Shown one piece after another: positions 1 to 10,085 of a stretch of 64,000 nt of DNA. The DNA is taken from the NCBI GenBank assembly GCA_022539475.1, contig VCMS01000012.1, positions 1 to 64,000 of the forward strand, given 5' to 3'. The notes below the pieces were generated by a model that was given only the letters and a program-made list of their open reading frames with translations, was not told the DNA's origin and made no database searches. Position numbers and translations under genes: made by a program. The DNA comes from Gracilaria domingensis. Lineage: Eukaryota; Rhodophyta; Florideophyceae; Gracilariales; Gracilariaceae. Within the stretch, counting starts at the first letter, position 1; every line of letters starts with the position of its first letter.

Positions 1-176
1 AATCATGCTCTTCCAAATGGCTTGCATAGTGTCAAGAGTACAACTCATTCACTTCCATGTACAGTACTTCCCGCAAATACACGTGGACAGCGGCGCCACG
101 TACCGGCGCCGGGGTAGCGAAATCACTGCGCGGCGGCGTGTTTTGGAGTCCGGAAGGCACCGAATGTGGCAGAACG

Positions 177-247
177 TGCCCGCGGGCGGGGGGGTCGGTC
201 GTGTTAGGGTAGGTACCCTAACACGACCGGACCCCCCGCCGCGGGCA
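177..247. repeat. GC-rich palindrome, unit 1
   Basis: The arms start tgcccgcgggcggggggg and meet at the core gtgttagggta-gg-taccctaacac. The core carries TTAGGG on one arm and CCCTAA on the other, with a 2-nt centre. Confidence 0.9.
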
Positions 248-280
248 TAAATCGCACATTTTTCAAAATCGTCCCAAACG

Positions 281-350
281 TGCCGCGGGCGGGGGGGTCG
301 GTCGTGTTAGGGTACCTACCCTAACACGACGACCCCCCCGCCCGCGGGCA
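281..350. repeat. GC-rich palindrome, unit 2
   Basis: Same architecture as unit 1. The 11-bp core arms are identical and only the central dinucleotide differs (cc). Confidence 0.9.
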
Positions 351-451
351 TGTTCTGGCCACATTCTGGCACCCTCCGGAGACCTCCCAAAACATTCCTC
401 CGGCACTTCCTGTACCCACTGCGTCACCTTAGTGCACCATCCCGTCATCTT

Positions 452-557
452 CACCCTCCAGACACTCCCTAATTTCCGGGATGGTGCACTGAGGTGACCA
501 TCCGTCTCTCCACCCTCCAGACACTCCCTAATTTCCGGGATGGTGCACTGAGGTGAC
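452..557. repeat. 59-bp tandem repeat, two copies
   Basis: The string caccctccagacactccc begins at 452 and again at 511, each time followed by a shared stretch that ends gaggtgac. The pair sits in the axis between the two palindromic modules. Confidence 0.85.
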
Positions 558-630
558 GCAATGGGTACAAGAAGTGCCGGAGGAGTGTTTTGGGAGGTCT
601 CCGGAGGGTGTCAAAAAATCGTCCAAAACG

Positions 631-708
631 TGCCCGCGGCGGGGGGGGGGGGGGTCGGTCGTGTTAGGGTAGATACCCTAACACGACTGGACCCCCCGCC
701 CGCGGGCA
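631..708. repeat. GC-rich palindrome, unit 3
   Basis: Same core arms with central dinucleotide ga. The left arm has an expanded G run of about 13. Confidence 0.9.
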
Positions 709-744
709 CATTTTGGACGATTTTTTGAAAAATGTGCGATTTTT

Positions 745-817
745 TGCCCGCGGGCGGGGGGGTCCGGCGTGTTAGGGTACCTACCCTAACACGACCGGAC
801 CCCCCCGCCCGCGGGCA
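745..817. repeat. GC-rich palindrome, unit 4
   Basis: Same core arms with central dinucleotide cc. The first arm reads ggtccggcgtg where the others read ggtcggtcgtg. Confidence 0.9.
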
Positions 818-1007
818 CGTTCTGGTCACATTCTGGCGCCTTCCGGAGACCTCCCAAAACACTCCTCCCGGCACTTCCGGCAGTGATTTCGCTGCACACG
901 CCGTGCACATATATCAAACTAGAGAAAACTAGCGCTTCACACCCACGTGATCCGCGACTTTTAGCACAATACGGGACCCTTGCAATAGCTCCGAATCGCG
1001 ACGTGGC

Positions 1008-1049
1008 CGACACGCGACGCTATCGCTCCGACACGCGACGCTATCGCTC
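1008..1049. repeat. Perfect 21-bp tandem duplication
   Basis: cgacacgcgacgctatcgctc occurs twice head to tail. It lies in the presumed upstream region of the next gene, together with a weak TATA-like string catttaaagg at ~1128. Confidence 0.8.
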
Positions 1050-1165
1050 CGAGCGGACACGGAGACGGACGAGACTGGCAGTGCGCTGGGAGGAGCTGCC
1101 GAAAGCGGGGGTGCCCAGCGTAAGTCGCCATTTAAAGGCTCGCCTCCGTTGTTTGCGCTGAAGCG

Positions 1166-2419
1166 ATGGATTCAACCGATGTTGGAGAGGAGATACATCC
1201 TATCGACATGAGTGCTCCGCCTCCGGCGTTCCATGCATATGTCAGACTTTTCTTGGTTCTTCGCGATGCTTTGGCAAACAGCGATGGAAGTCCTGATCGG
1301 CCACGGGACGTGGGGTTTAGAGGGTTAATAGAGTTCTGCGCCGAGAACTATAAGAGTATTCCGGAGGCAAGGAAGATGTTTGAGGAGGCCACTAACTCCA
1401 AGAACCTGCAGAACTTGACACTGCAACAGCTGCGAAAGAGTGTTGTGAATAACAAACCTGTGGAACAGCGATATCTTGTAACGAAGCTTCTTGACAAGAA
1501 GGACGGGGATGAGGACCAGAGACTGCGCGATTTTTTCCTTCTCTCTATGGATATGGGTATATACCTACCGGTGCGATGCCTGGTTGGTTATTTCATGACC
1601 AGGAGAAAGCAGGTTCTGAAGACGACAGTGTTCATCCCACCAACAGCTGTGAACCCATTTGAGGTCGTTATATACTTATCATACCTCGGCCACATAATGG
1701 GAGAGAACGACAACATCCGAATGATGAAGAAGAAACAACCGAAAAAGAAACGAAAAGTGAACCATGCACCATCTGTGTACATACCCACTTTTATGTCGTT
1801 CTCCAAAGACAACTGTGATCGACTGGGATTCGCTATCAGTGAGGTCGTATGGGCATGGAGTTGTTTTGCGGCTCATCTTGGATACACGAACGTTCAGCAC
1901 ATGGTGAAACCATACATTTACATGAATATGCAGACGTTGAAGTATACAGCGCTAGAGACACGGGAGTCTGGTTATGCCCCGCCGAGCCAGAGTACTCGAT
2001 TCAACACAAAGGATGTGCCACAGAGCAGTACTAGTGGATCGGTGGAGACCTTGAGTGATGAATGCGATACAAACCTGCGAATACTGGCTAAGGAGTTTTT
2101 GACAGACCTCGAAACCATATGCACCCACGATAGCCTCTATAGCTTACGGGTTGATCAGATGAGGAACTGGATAGAGTTTTCGGAGATACGGATGGATACC
2201 GTATCTGGTTCTGACTCCGGTGAGTTGCCTGCTCGATTTCAGAAGTTTTCGGAGTTGCTATGGAAACCGATACAGGATATGCGTCATGCGGCAGGGTTCC
2301 ATGTCGGCATTCACGCGAAACCTGATATTGAACTGACGAAAACCCCTAAAACTTCCGGTAATGCCGAACCTTCAACAAACGGAATAGTGGTCACGATGTC
2401 TTCAGTGAGGAAGACATGA
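1166..2419 (+). CDS. 417-aa nuclear protein of unknown family
   Basis: One open frame from ATG, ending where the next gene begins: the stop overlaps the next ATG as ATGA. No family is recognised. Visible features are an acidic N terminus, a mostly helical middle and an exact PKKKRKV monopartite nuclear-localisation signal at residues 192-198 inside a lysine-rich run, followed by a tryptophan-containing segment and a Ser/Thr-rich tail. The methyltransferase-like domain downstream starts abruptly and lacks an upstream catalytic motif IV. This frame could therefore be spliced to it as an N-terminal region; I found no convincing splice pair that makes the frames agree. Being collinear with the next two genes suggests a joint function. 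The frame is well supported, the role is not known. Confidence 0.7.
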   Translation: MDSTDVGEEIHPIDMSAPPPAFHAYVRLFLVLRDALANSDGSPDRPRDVGFRGLIEFCAENYKSIPEARKMFEEATNSKNLQNLTLQQLRKSVVNNKPVEQRYLVTKLLDKKDGDEDQRLRDFFLLSMDMGIYLPVRCLVGYFMTRRKQVLKTTVFIPPTAVNPFEVVIYLSYLGHIMGENDNIRMMKKKQPKKKRKVNHAPSVYIPTFMSFSKDNCDRLGFAISEVVWAWSCFAAHLGYTNVQHMVKPYIYMNMQTLKYTALETRESGYAPPSQSTRFNTKDVPQSSTSGSVETLSDECDTNLRILAKEFLTDLETICTHDSLYSLRVDQMRNWIEFSEIRMDTVSGSDSGELPARFQKFSELLWKPIQDMRHAAGFHVGIHAKPDIELTKTPKTSGNAEPSTNGIVVTMSSVRKT

Positions 2420-3951
2420 TCCGTACGGCTGACTTAATAAGTTCCGCGCTTCGGTCAGGTGGGCACTTCATTATATTCTGTGCCATGGCACAGTTTCATG
2501 TGTGGCACAGGATACTTTCGGAAACGGCGAGTACGAAAGATGAAGCTGGAAGCGAAGGTAAACCAGAACTCATGCCTTCGTTTAAAGTGGATTCGAATCC
2601 ACTGGTGTTCATCCGGGATCGCAGTAATGTTGGAGGGAATCCACGGAAGTTTGGGATACAGCCCGTAATGGAGTACGCCGTTCATGGGGTGAAGCGTGGA
2701 TTGCGACCATCGGAGTAAGCCAGTCTTACTCCATTTGAGGAGAACAATTTCATTCCTTCCACTTTCCCGGCTAACAGGAATGTAATTGACCGGGTGCCCA
2801 AACCGAGAGCGGGGGAGTGGTTGACATGGAAGGTACATGAGCCAGGTAGTTCAGTACCAGGTGGGCAGTACATAAGACCGGAGCAGAAGTCGAGGGAGTT
2901 GATGAAGGAGTTGATATGTCGCTTCACAAGACCGGGTGATCTTGTCATGGACATGTTCGCGGGAACTTTTTCTACGGGTATGGCGTGCCTATCGCTGACA
3001 AAGCATAGGAAGTTCTTGGGGTGCGAGAAGAATAGGCCATGTTCCAGCCATGCGAAGCACCATCTAACAACTCTTATGGCCGAAGGTATTCGCGGGGGGA
3101 AGAATGACATCCTGGTTGAACAGGAGGTGGTGGATGCGGCTTCAACGACCTATGAACGGGTTCCACATCGGGACCGAGGTCGCCTTGAATGGGAGGCTCC
3201 ATTTGGTTACCCCCAGTACCAAGTGATGCCTGGACATATTACTCAGTTCCTAGGAAGATACTGGAAGGACTGGGACTTTGTCGAGAAGTGTGGACAGCGT
3301 ACTGTAGATCTTTGGGAGGGGAAGTACCGAGGAGCTCTGAATCTTATGGATATGCATATGCTGTTGACTGTTGAAGCCAATCGCTATCGCTTACATATAG
3401 CATCTTCTAAGATTCGACATCCCCGTGCTGGTATGGGGGTGTTCACGGAACATAAGATATTGGCTGGGGAAACTATCTGTCATTTCTATGGAACTTTGGT
3501 ATACACGGATCTGACGAACCGGAAGGAAAGACACTTAACGTATGGAAGTAGCTGTCTCGGAGCAACTCCAGTGCGGTACAAGTTGTTTTCTATGATGGTC
3601 ACTGTGACTGGTACGGAGTTTCTGCACCTGAGGAACAGACCAGGACAGGCTCAGGATAGAAAGGAGAGCGAAGTCTATATTGTCCCGGCGTCTTTTTGTA
3701 TCGGGGGCTACATTAACGACGCCGGATATCATGCCGGGGATCCCGATTTATCGAAGCCCCGGTCAAACAGGACTCGAAGTGCCAATGTGCAAGTGGTGGA
3801 AGCGAAGTCCGTGATACAGTTCAAGTCAGACCTTTCTGACTATGCTCTACTTCGTTGTAGAGCAGTAAGAGATATTGAGAGGGGCGAAGAGTTGTATTTC
3901 AACTACGGAGAGCAGTACGCCTGGGACTGGGCTCTGGCATTGGAGCAATAG
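2416..3951 (+). CDS. DNA methyltransferase-like domain fused to a SET domain
   Basis: Removing the 63-nt intron gives a 490-aa protein. Residues ~15-22 (GGHFIIFC) and the C-terminal SAM-binding motif I DMFAGTFSTG (~158-167) give the motif order of beta-class N4/N6 DNA methyltransferases. The DPPY catalytic motif that should lie upstream is not visible, so activity is uncertain. From ~315 to 482 the protein is a SET domain: GMGVF, GETICHFYG, YINDAG (in place of the canonical NHS) and GEELYFNYGEQYAW are all recognisable. SET domains methylate lysines with the same cofactor, so one chain may hold both a DNA- and a protein-methylating module. It follows the NLS-bearing gene with a 4-nt overlap and precedes the coiled-coil gene by ~260 bp. 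Domain calls are firm; substrates are unknown. Confidence 0.75.
2715..2777 (+). other. 63-nt spliceosomal intron in the methyltransferase-SET gene
   Basis: Starts GTAAGCC and ends with a pyrimidine-rich tract followed by CTAACAG, so donor, branch-like and acceptor signals are all good. It contains an in-frame TAA. Its length is a multiple of three, and its removal rejoins the frame as RPSE-NVIDRVPKPR, which reads naturally into the motif X/I region. Confidence 0.8.
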
Positions 3952-4135
3952 ATGAGTTCAGTACCGAATAGAAAGTAAATATGCTTGTGAGTGTTGCAGC
4001 TGCCTGCAATACGCGTTGTTGTACATGTACACTGGAGCTCTTCATCTGTAACGGCGATATTTGCGACCCATTGGGCACCTCAAATTCCTAAAAAGCAGGA
4101 ACTGCGGAGTCTCCCGGAATATCTGAACCATGCAC

Positions 4136-4172
4136 CCCGCCCCCCCCCCCCACCCCCTCCCCCCCCTCCCCA
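4136..4172 (+). repeat. C-rich tract upstream of the coiled-coil gene
   Basis: A nearly uninterrupted run of cytosines with a few A/T breaks, about 40 bp before the next ATG, probably in its 5' leader or promoter. Confidence 0.7.
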
Positions 4173-4208
4173 ACAATTTCGTTTCATTACCCTGTTTATC
4201 TCCACAAC

Positions 4209-6605
4209 ATGGGTATAACGCCGAGAAAGCGAAATATTACGCAGCGGAACAAGAGTGGACAGAAGAAGAGAAGAGCATCGGATGATACGAATCAGGCTAC
4301 AAGCACCGCACTTCCTAAACGGAAGTCGTCCTCGACGAAGGAGAGAGTCAGTGGGCGTCCTTCTACAGGACTCTCTCGCCCATCTCGCAGGGGAGCGTCT
4401 TCCGGGATTGCGTCAACAATTCGCGGATCAGCGAACGATGTCGTGCCGTCAACTGCCGATAATGAAAATCGTGCATCTGTCTCTGCTCCTCAAGAAGATG
4501 AGGTAACTCGGCCCAGCGGGTCAGGACAGGAGGGCATGACAACTGGAACCGAAGAGGTTCGTATGACACCAAAACCTTCATGTCCCCGGCCGATATCGAA
4601 GACCGGGGCTACTGGGGCGCGGGTTACGCCGCCCAGTGGATCTGGACAATAAGGGACAATGACGAGAAGTCGCAAGAGCCCTAGTATATTAAGATCGTCA
4701 CGTCCATCCCTGTCTTCTAGAACTGGGGCCGCTATGAATCGTATCATGCCTCGCAATGGGTCCGGACAAGGGAGAAAGACAATAAGAAATCGAGAGACAA
4801 CTGATAGACGAGTTACTTTTCGACCTTCCCCTCTTTCCAGAACGGGGGCCGTTGCAGCTCGTACGAGGCCCAATTCATCTGATATACCATGCCATGGAGG
4901 AGGACAGATACGGGAGTTGGAGCTCGGAGCCGTGCCAAGGGTGGACACAGAACGCCTGCAGCCTCTCGTGTCTAAGGCTATGGCACATGAGGATAGTTCC
5001 GATAACGAAATAACACCGAATCCTGCGGCATTACCGGGGCCTGTCGCCGAAGAAGCTAGGGAAATAACGGAAGATATCCAAACTGGTGTGAATTCAAGCT
5101 CTATGAACAGACCTGATCTTTTAAATGAACTGAATTGCTTGAAAGAAAAGGTTAAGACGCTACAAGAGGACTTGATGGTTCGTGGAATTCTAGTGAAGGT
5201 CGCCCAAGAGCAGAGTACGGCTTTGGAAAAGAGGCTTGAAGAGAAGGATCTAGTCATTGAAGGGCTAAGAGGGGCCCTGAAACAGGAGGGAGATAGGAGT
5301 ACACGTGCTGGTGAACCTGGGCAGACAGGTCGAAAGAAGCATAAAATTGAGGTGTGCGACGAGTGTCGAGGGGTTGCTCGAGCAGTGTATCACAACATGC
5401 TGACGTGGGCAAGGAGAGAAACAAGTGAGCTATGGCTCGAAGGTGAGTCGCTCACCCGAAATTGGGGTAACCGTGCCGAGAAGGTGGAAGACGCAACTGA
5501 GAGTGGGGAAGGGCTTATTGAGCCGGAGGACGGTGGTTCATACATGGTTCCTAAAAACCCTGTGGAGCTCTTGGGCAGTTTTGGCATGTTCACAACGTCG
5601 GTAGAGGGGGGGCCAGATGCTTTGCTGAAGAAAATGGTTGAAAGCGAGTTGAAGGAGTTGAGCTGGGAAGGTATTAGAAAAGCATCTCTTACCGACAGAT
5701 GTATACTGGAATTTTGTGCAGATATGTGCCTTAGGCAGAGAATGCGGCAGACCATGAGTGACGTCGTGGGCGTTCGTAAGAGAAATACGAGGGATAAACT
5801 ATTTCTGCTCCTGGGGTACGATCTGATTTGGAGAAGAACAAAGCTGGTAGAAGAGAATGCTGACGAACTCACAATGCAGTTGAAGGAAGCGCAGGAGAAC
5901 ATACTGCGTCTTGACGAAAATGGTGTACCGAACACTTCATGGTGGAGGAAAGCCCCATTTGTTCGTCTAAAGTACTCCAATGCGGACAATGTCGAAGATA
6001 TGTCGACGGAAGATCAAGACTTGTTCTTCAGAAACCGTGTCGGGGTACAAGTACTGAAGGAGTTTATTGGGTATGATGTGGAAGACAAGGATACGGGCAC
6101 CTTTTTATATTGGACAATACTGTTGCTCGCACGTTTGGACGCTTGGGTGTTGACGGTTGTGAGCCTTCTAAGTACGGATGTGTCAAGGGGTGGCCAGAGA
6201 CAGAAACTGCTTACAAAGAAGTTTGCTGAACTGCTACCTCTCTGTTTAAACAATGTTCTGGGGGATGTTGGGCAACGTGTCTTGAGGACCAATTCCAGCG
6301 AGTTTCATAATTTTGGAACGACAACGGAAGATTGGACTAAGGTTCTTGGTAATGACATGAGAGAGGCTACATTTGGATATCGAATGCCGTCGAACGGAAG
6401 ACTTTACCTCACTGTAAAAGAACAATTTTTTATTGACAGTGTGAGCCGAAGATTGGGTTCTATTAGCGATTGTTTTGTTGGTGAATGCGAGGAAGGGGAT
6501 ATGGAGTTCAAGGAAATGGACATGAACGATTTCGGAAGTAACACAGGATCAGAAGAAAAGGCACCACGAGGTGAACATGTAGAGGATGGAGCCCTTAATG
6601 TTTAA
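4209..6605 (+). CDS. Repeat-rich, coiled-coil protein (~800 codons), interrupted once
   Basis: No family recognised. The N-terminal ~270 codons are basic, Ser/Arg/Pro-rich and hold about three degenerate ~50-residue repeats, each with a TGA(T/A) element and a GSGQ-type end. A coiled coil follows (heptads around LNCLKEKVKTLQEDL), then a CDECRG cysteine pair and a helical C-terminal half with Trp/Leu-rich segments (TFLYWTILLLARLDAW) and an acidic tail. The reading frame is interrupted once near the N terminus, within the repeat section, and stays in phase. The element may therefore be slightly degraded, or the upstream part may be a separate small protein. The plus-strand order NLS protein, MTase-SET, coiled-coil suggests a functional set. 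Confidence 0.6.
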
Positions 6606-7404
6606 GGCTGTACAAGATCAACGTGCTCAGATGGTCCTTCATCTGAATCATGATAGAATCGATTGATGTAGAATCGGTGTTGAAACCATTGAAGTGGAGG
6701 ACAAAAAGGTGCAGCAGGGTAGTTTGACCGAACAACATGGACAGTTCCCTGTAGTGCAGAAGCCGGAACCATCCCGTACCAAGGAGTTAACTCTACGATA
6801 GTCTCCGCTTTGGAATGACGAGAGAACGGAAGAGTGTGGTTCTTTTCATCGTCTGTAGCCCACCGTAAAGATAGGCATTTCAATGTGTGGTCGATGTTTG
6901 TCGCGGGGGATAAAACCTCGAAATACCGGACGAATGCCACCTCTGGTGAGGTAAGTGCAGAATCAAGGAGAGATATTCGAATCAGAGCAACTACCTGGGC
7001 CACCTAAGTCTCTGTATCTTCTCCGCTTAACAATACAGTGGAAAACTTTGGCTTTCTACTGAGACCAAATGCTGGAGAAGCGAAGACTCGTTGGATGATG
7101 GGGTATTTGGGTCGTCCCAGCTTAGGGGTAGGCGATTCTGGTACTTGGTTGGGACATAGGCTGCTCTTTCGTTTATCGCATCTTGAGGTATGTTTGCTGC
7201 ATGGGCATTCTTGGTGTCCTTGGTTGTGAGTTCTCGCTTCGACACCTTTCGCGCTTTACGATGATGGTGGGCTGGTAATCTAACCGATCCCTTTCCTTCT
7301 TCTTTTTCATTTTGCGAGTTACTAGGTCCCTCGACTTTTCTAGCGCAACGTTTCTGTTTTGCTCTTATCAATGGTACGTTCCATCGCATTTCAAACGTAT
7401 CCAA
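6602..7404 (-). CDS. Convergent ORF resembling a transposase C-terminal tail
   Basis: Two minus-strand frames, a basic 125-codon segment and a 133-codon segment, are separated by a few tens of bases. They may be exons joined by a very short (~41 nt) intron or a single broken frame. The second segment has the pattern DxxxPxSALxGxVHVV...FYINRFYHDSDE, which I associate with the BAH-like tails of large DNA-transposon proteins (Plavaka/KDZ type). That is a memory-based resemblance, not a search result. It ends 4 nt inside the upstream plus-strand gene, so the two converge. Upstream coding continues weakly to ~7470. Confidence 0.4.
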
Positions 7405-7495
7405 CGGATCATTGACTAACTTATGGATACTTTCTGCTTGCGTATACAGGTAAATGACTTTTGATGCGGACGTAGCTCACGAGTTGCATGTGCAG

Positions 7496-7547
7496 GTTCC
7501 TCAAGTAGGGAACCATGCATCTGGGCATGGTTCCCTACATGAGGAAC
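7496..7547. repeat. Hairpin 1 of cluster (23-bp stem)
   Basis: gttcctcaagtagggaacca pairs with its inverted copy ggttccctacatgaggaac across a 5-nt loop, with one mismatch. Confidence 0.9.
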
Positions 7548-7548
7548 G

Positions 7549-7581
7549 GAGAGGATGAGGCGCTTCGCGCCTCATCCTCTC
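7549..7581. repeat. Hairpin 2 of cluster (perfect 15-bp stem)
   Basis: gagaggatgaggcgc, loop ttc, gcgcctcatcctctc. Begins two bases after the first hairpin. Confidence 0.95.
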
Positions 7582-7609
7582 GGAGTGCGTATTTGTTCTA
7601 CCGATACAG

Positions 7610-7674
7610 CCGATGGTGGAGGTGCAGTCTGCGGCATCTGCCGCAGATTGCGCCTACACCGGCTCCATCATGGG
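7610..7674. repeat. Hairpin 3 of cluster (imperfect long stem)
   Basis: tctgcggca-tc-tgccgcaga forms the tip. Pairing extends outward with bulges from gatggtgga to tccatcatg. Confidence 0.75.
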
Positions 7675-7680
7675 GATATG

Positions 7681-8843
7681 GTACATGTAATATAGCGAAG
7701 TAGTGGTTAGCAAAAGCGGTCGATAGAAGAATAGATACGAATAAAACGGTATGATTTCATAATGGGCATCATCTGTACTAGCACTAGTATTCCATGCGTT
7801 GCAGGGTATCATTCCGCAGAAGGTATCGTGTAATGTGCACCTTAATGGAAACTGAACCTATACTTCGCGAAATACCGTTCAGGTAGCCCTCGACTAAAGT
7901 CCTAGCATGAGTGGAAAACCCACCAGTATTTACTGCACAGCGATTCTGGACGACCCAAGCAATTATCTTCAAATTTTGAAATAATTGATCTCGACATTTT
8001 TTCAAAAAATTTACTGGACGACCCTTGCCACTTTCTGGACGACCCTCGCCAAAAACTAGCATCTGCAAGAGACAGACGTCTCAAAGGAAGGATTCTGTAG
8101 AAGATTATTTTTTGTCAAAGCGGAAACTGGCAAAGGACATGTACTGGTTCGCTGCTGCACGATGGCGCTGATCGAAGTTGCTTCAGGGGATCATATCTGA
8201 CGTCGGTCCAAGACGAAGATGGGTTACGCTGAGTTCGCTGTTCAGAACCTGGGCGTTTAGCAGACGTGCAAAACTGAAAAAAAGGTGAAACAGAAAGGCA
8301 GAAAGAAGGGCGAAGAGCGGCCGTAGAAATTGCATCGATTGTCTGTTAGTGAATGGGTTTGTATGCCCTGTTGATCGATGCGAAGCTTATAGAGTTCTGG
8401 TGGGCGACGAAGGTGGCAAGTTTCGCCTGTGTGATCCGCTTTCGCCAGGCGGAATGGGATCAGACAGGGCCAAGAGCAAGAACTGTGCAATATGTACCAT
8501 GGCGTTGGGGATCATGACATATGAAATCGCGGTCGAGGCTCGAGACTGTCGAGTCGAGAGCACACGAGTGGAGAACCGGAGCGAAACGTCGTGGGCGCCG
8601 GGACGGATTTGCACGTATTAGCAATGCACACGGACAATAATGCTGCCCAGTGCGCACTGCGCCGTGCGGAGCGAGGACACTTGCTGCCAATGACCAGACC
8701 ACGCCCGGGGCACACAGGTTGCAAACGTTTTCGAACTTTACAGAAGTTCTTATTTTGAATTCCTAAACATATTCGCGTTCACGTTTCCGTGCATTCGCGA
8801 ATGCACGCCTAGTTAAGAACGGCCCTGACTCCATCAACATACA
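7681..8843. other. No gene seen
   Basis: Mixed composition with frequent stops in all frames. The only local structure is a small inverted repeat ctgtag...ctacag just beyond its right end. Short ORFs between 8257 and 8724 overlap each other in several frames and show no conserved-looking pattern. Confidence 0.6.
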
Positions 8844-10085
8844 ATGCGCTTTTGGATCAAGTCTGTAGCACTATCTACAGCCTCTCTAATGTCCTGTAAA
8901 AATAACCTTTTGTTACATTTCTCTAAAAAAAAAGCCAAAAAGCGTTCCTACTCTACTAAATCCTATATGTCACCAGCTATTGCTCAGATTGTTTGCTATA
9001 CAAAAGGGATTCCCTACCGATTTTCGAAAATTTTACCGCATGTCCAGAGGTCTTTTTAAAAAGTTCGTTAAAAAATTGGCACCCTTAATTTCAAAAGATA
9101 AAGAAATGAGTGGAAGGGCTACGCGTCCTTTTATAGCGCCAAATACTCGGCTTCCCAAAACAATTAATATACAAGCAGAGGGTAATGTCGATACCGTTCA
9201 TCAACTGTTTCGGATCAAACGGTCTACAGTTTACCAAATTTTTAATGACACTGGCATTGCACTCAACAGAATTTTACGACTTCCATGAGTACTCGATCGC
9301 GAAATAGAACTACAGCAATTTTCAAATCGTTTCAAGATATCAAGAAGGAAATCCAGTCTGTTGACCGGTTGTGTTGGTGCGCTCGATGGAATATCTATTA
9401 AGATACGGAAGCCGAGAATGTTTCCAACGACATACTGGTGCAAAACGGGTTACTATGCTCTGCCGGTTCAAGCTGTATTGAACGCTCGAGGAAGATTTTT
9501 TGTTTGTATCAGCAATGTGTGTTGGTTCGACACATGATTCATTTGCAATGGCTGCTTCAAGACTGTCCTCCTTTCCCTGTCGTTTAGGTGAAGCCTTTTG
9601 GATTGCAGGGGATGAGGCACATGTATGCACAAATAGCCTGTTGACTCCGATACCTGCCACACAAATACGTACATGCTGAGAGAAGGCATTTAATTTTTAT
9701 TTTTCATCCATGCGTGTTCACGGTGAACAAGCGTTTGGCGGTCTGGTAGGGAGGTGGAGAATATTACAGAAGCCGTTACAATTTACTGTGACGAAGAATG
9801 CAAGTATTGTGGTTCTTTGTATGAAGCTACAGAACTACTGTATTGAAGGGGGAAGAGAGGCTACGGGGATTTTCTGTTCGTAAACTAGAAGATATGAACA
9901 AGGAGGTACGAAAATGGTACTCAGATTGTGAGGACAGCTTGAGATATATGATATCTGCGATTGGAGGGCAAGGATCTCCTTTATTTGTGGAAAGTTGTAC
10001 CAGAAAACGAGAGCAAATGGTGGAGATTATGAGGTGTCGTGAAGTCGTGCGTCCTGAAATAACCGGTGTTCCCGTTCAATTCTAA
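8844..10085 (+). pseudogene. PIF/Harbinger-type DDE transposase, decayed
   Basis: The pieces occur in order on the plus strand but in changing frames. An N-terminal helix-turn-helix-like segment (GLFKKFVKKLAPL, then FRIKRSTVYQIF) is followed by the DDE core with GCVGALDGISIKIRKP (first Asp), STHDSFAMA (second Asp), an AFWIAGDEA segment, and MRVHGEQAFGGLVGRW near the expected catalytic Glu. The last stretch (VLCMKLQNYC) is typical of the C-terminal end of Harbinger transposases. Frame changes occur near 9290 and 9530, and stops lie near 9305 and 9680, so it cannot make a full protein. Terminal inverted repeats were not found. Confidence 0.8.

Larger units (their letters stand above)
131..885. 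repeat. Compound foldback: two palindromic modules built from four long palindromes
   Basis: Two modules of ~300-345 bp share the order flank-reverse, palindrome, spacer, palindrome, flank-forward. The flank contains ccggagacctcccaaaac; it appears at ~360-425, inverted at ~541-612, forward again at ~818-880, and inverted upstream of the first palindrome (~135-176). The spacer between palindromes 1 and 2 (248-280) is the reverse complement of that between palindromes 3 and 4 (709-744). Each module could therefore fold on itself, and the two could pair with each other. I see no ORF worth calling. It could be a foldback transposon end, a satellite or a replication structure. The structure is certain; its function is unknown. 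Confidence 0.85.

Noticed and set aside
177-817. Interstitial telomere repeat
   Set aside because: TTAGGG occurs once per arm inside a larger palindrome, not in tandem.
1736-1760. Viral large-T antigen relationship from the PKKKRKV string
   Set aside because: A seven-residue basic signal arises easily; nothing else in the protein is similar.
4490-5257. 255-codon minus-strand ORF
   Set aside because: Shadow of the repeat-rich coiled-coil gene on the plus strand.
7496-7674. CRISPR array or rho-independent terminators
   Set aside because: The hairpins differ in sequence, spacing is absent, and the context is eukaryotic.
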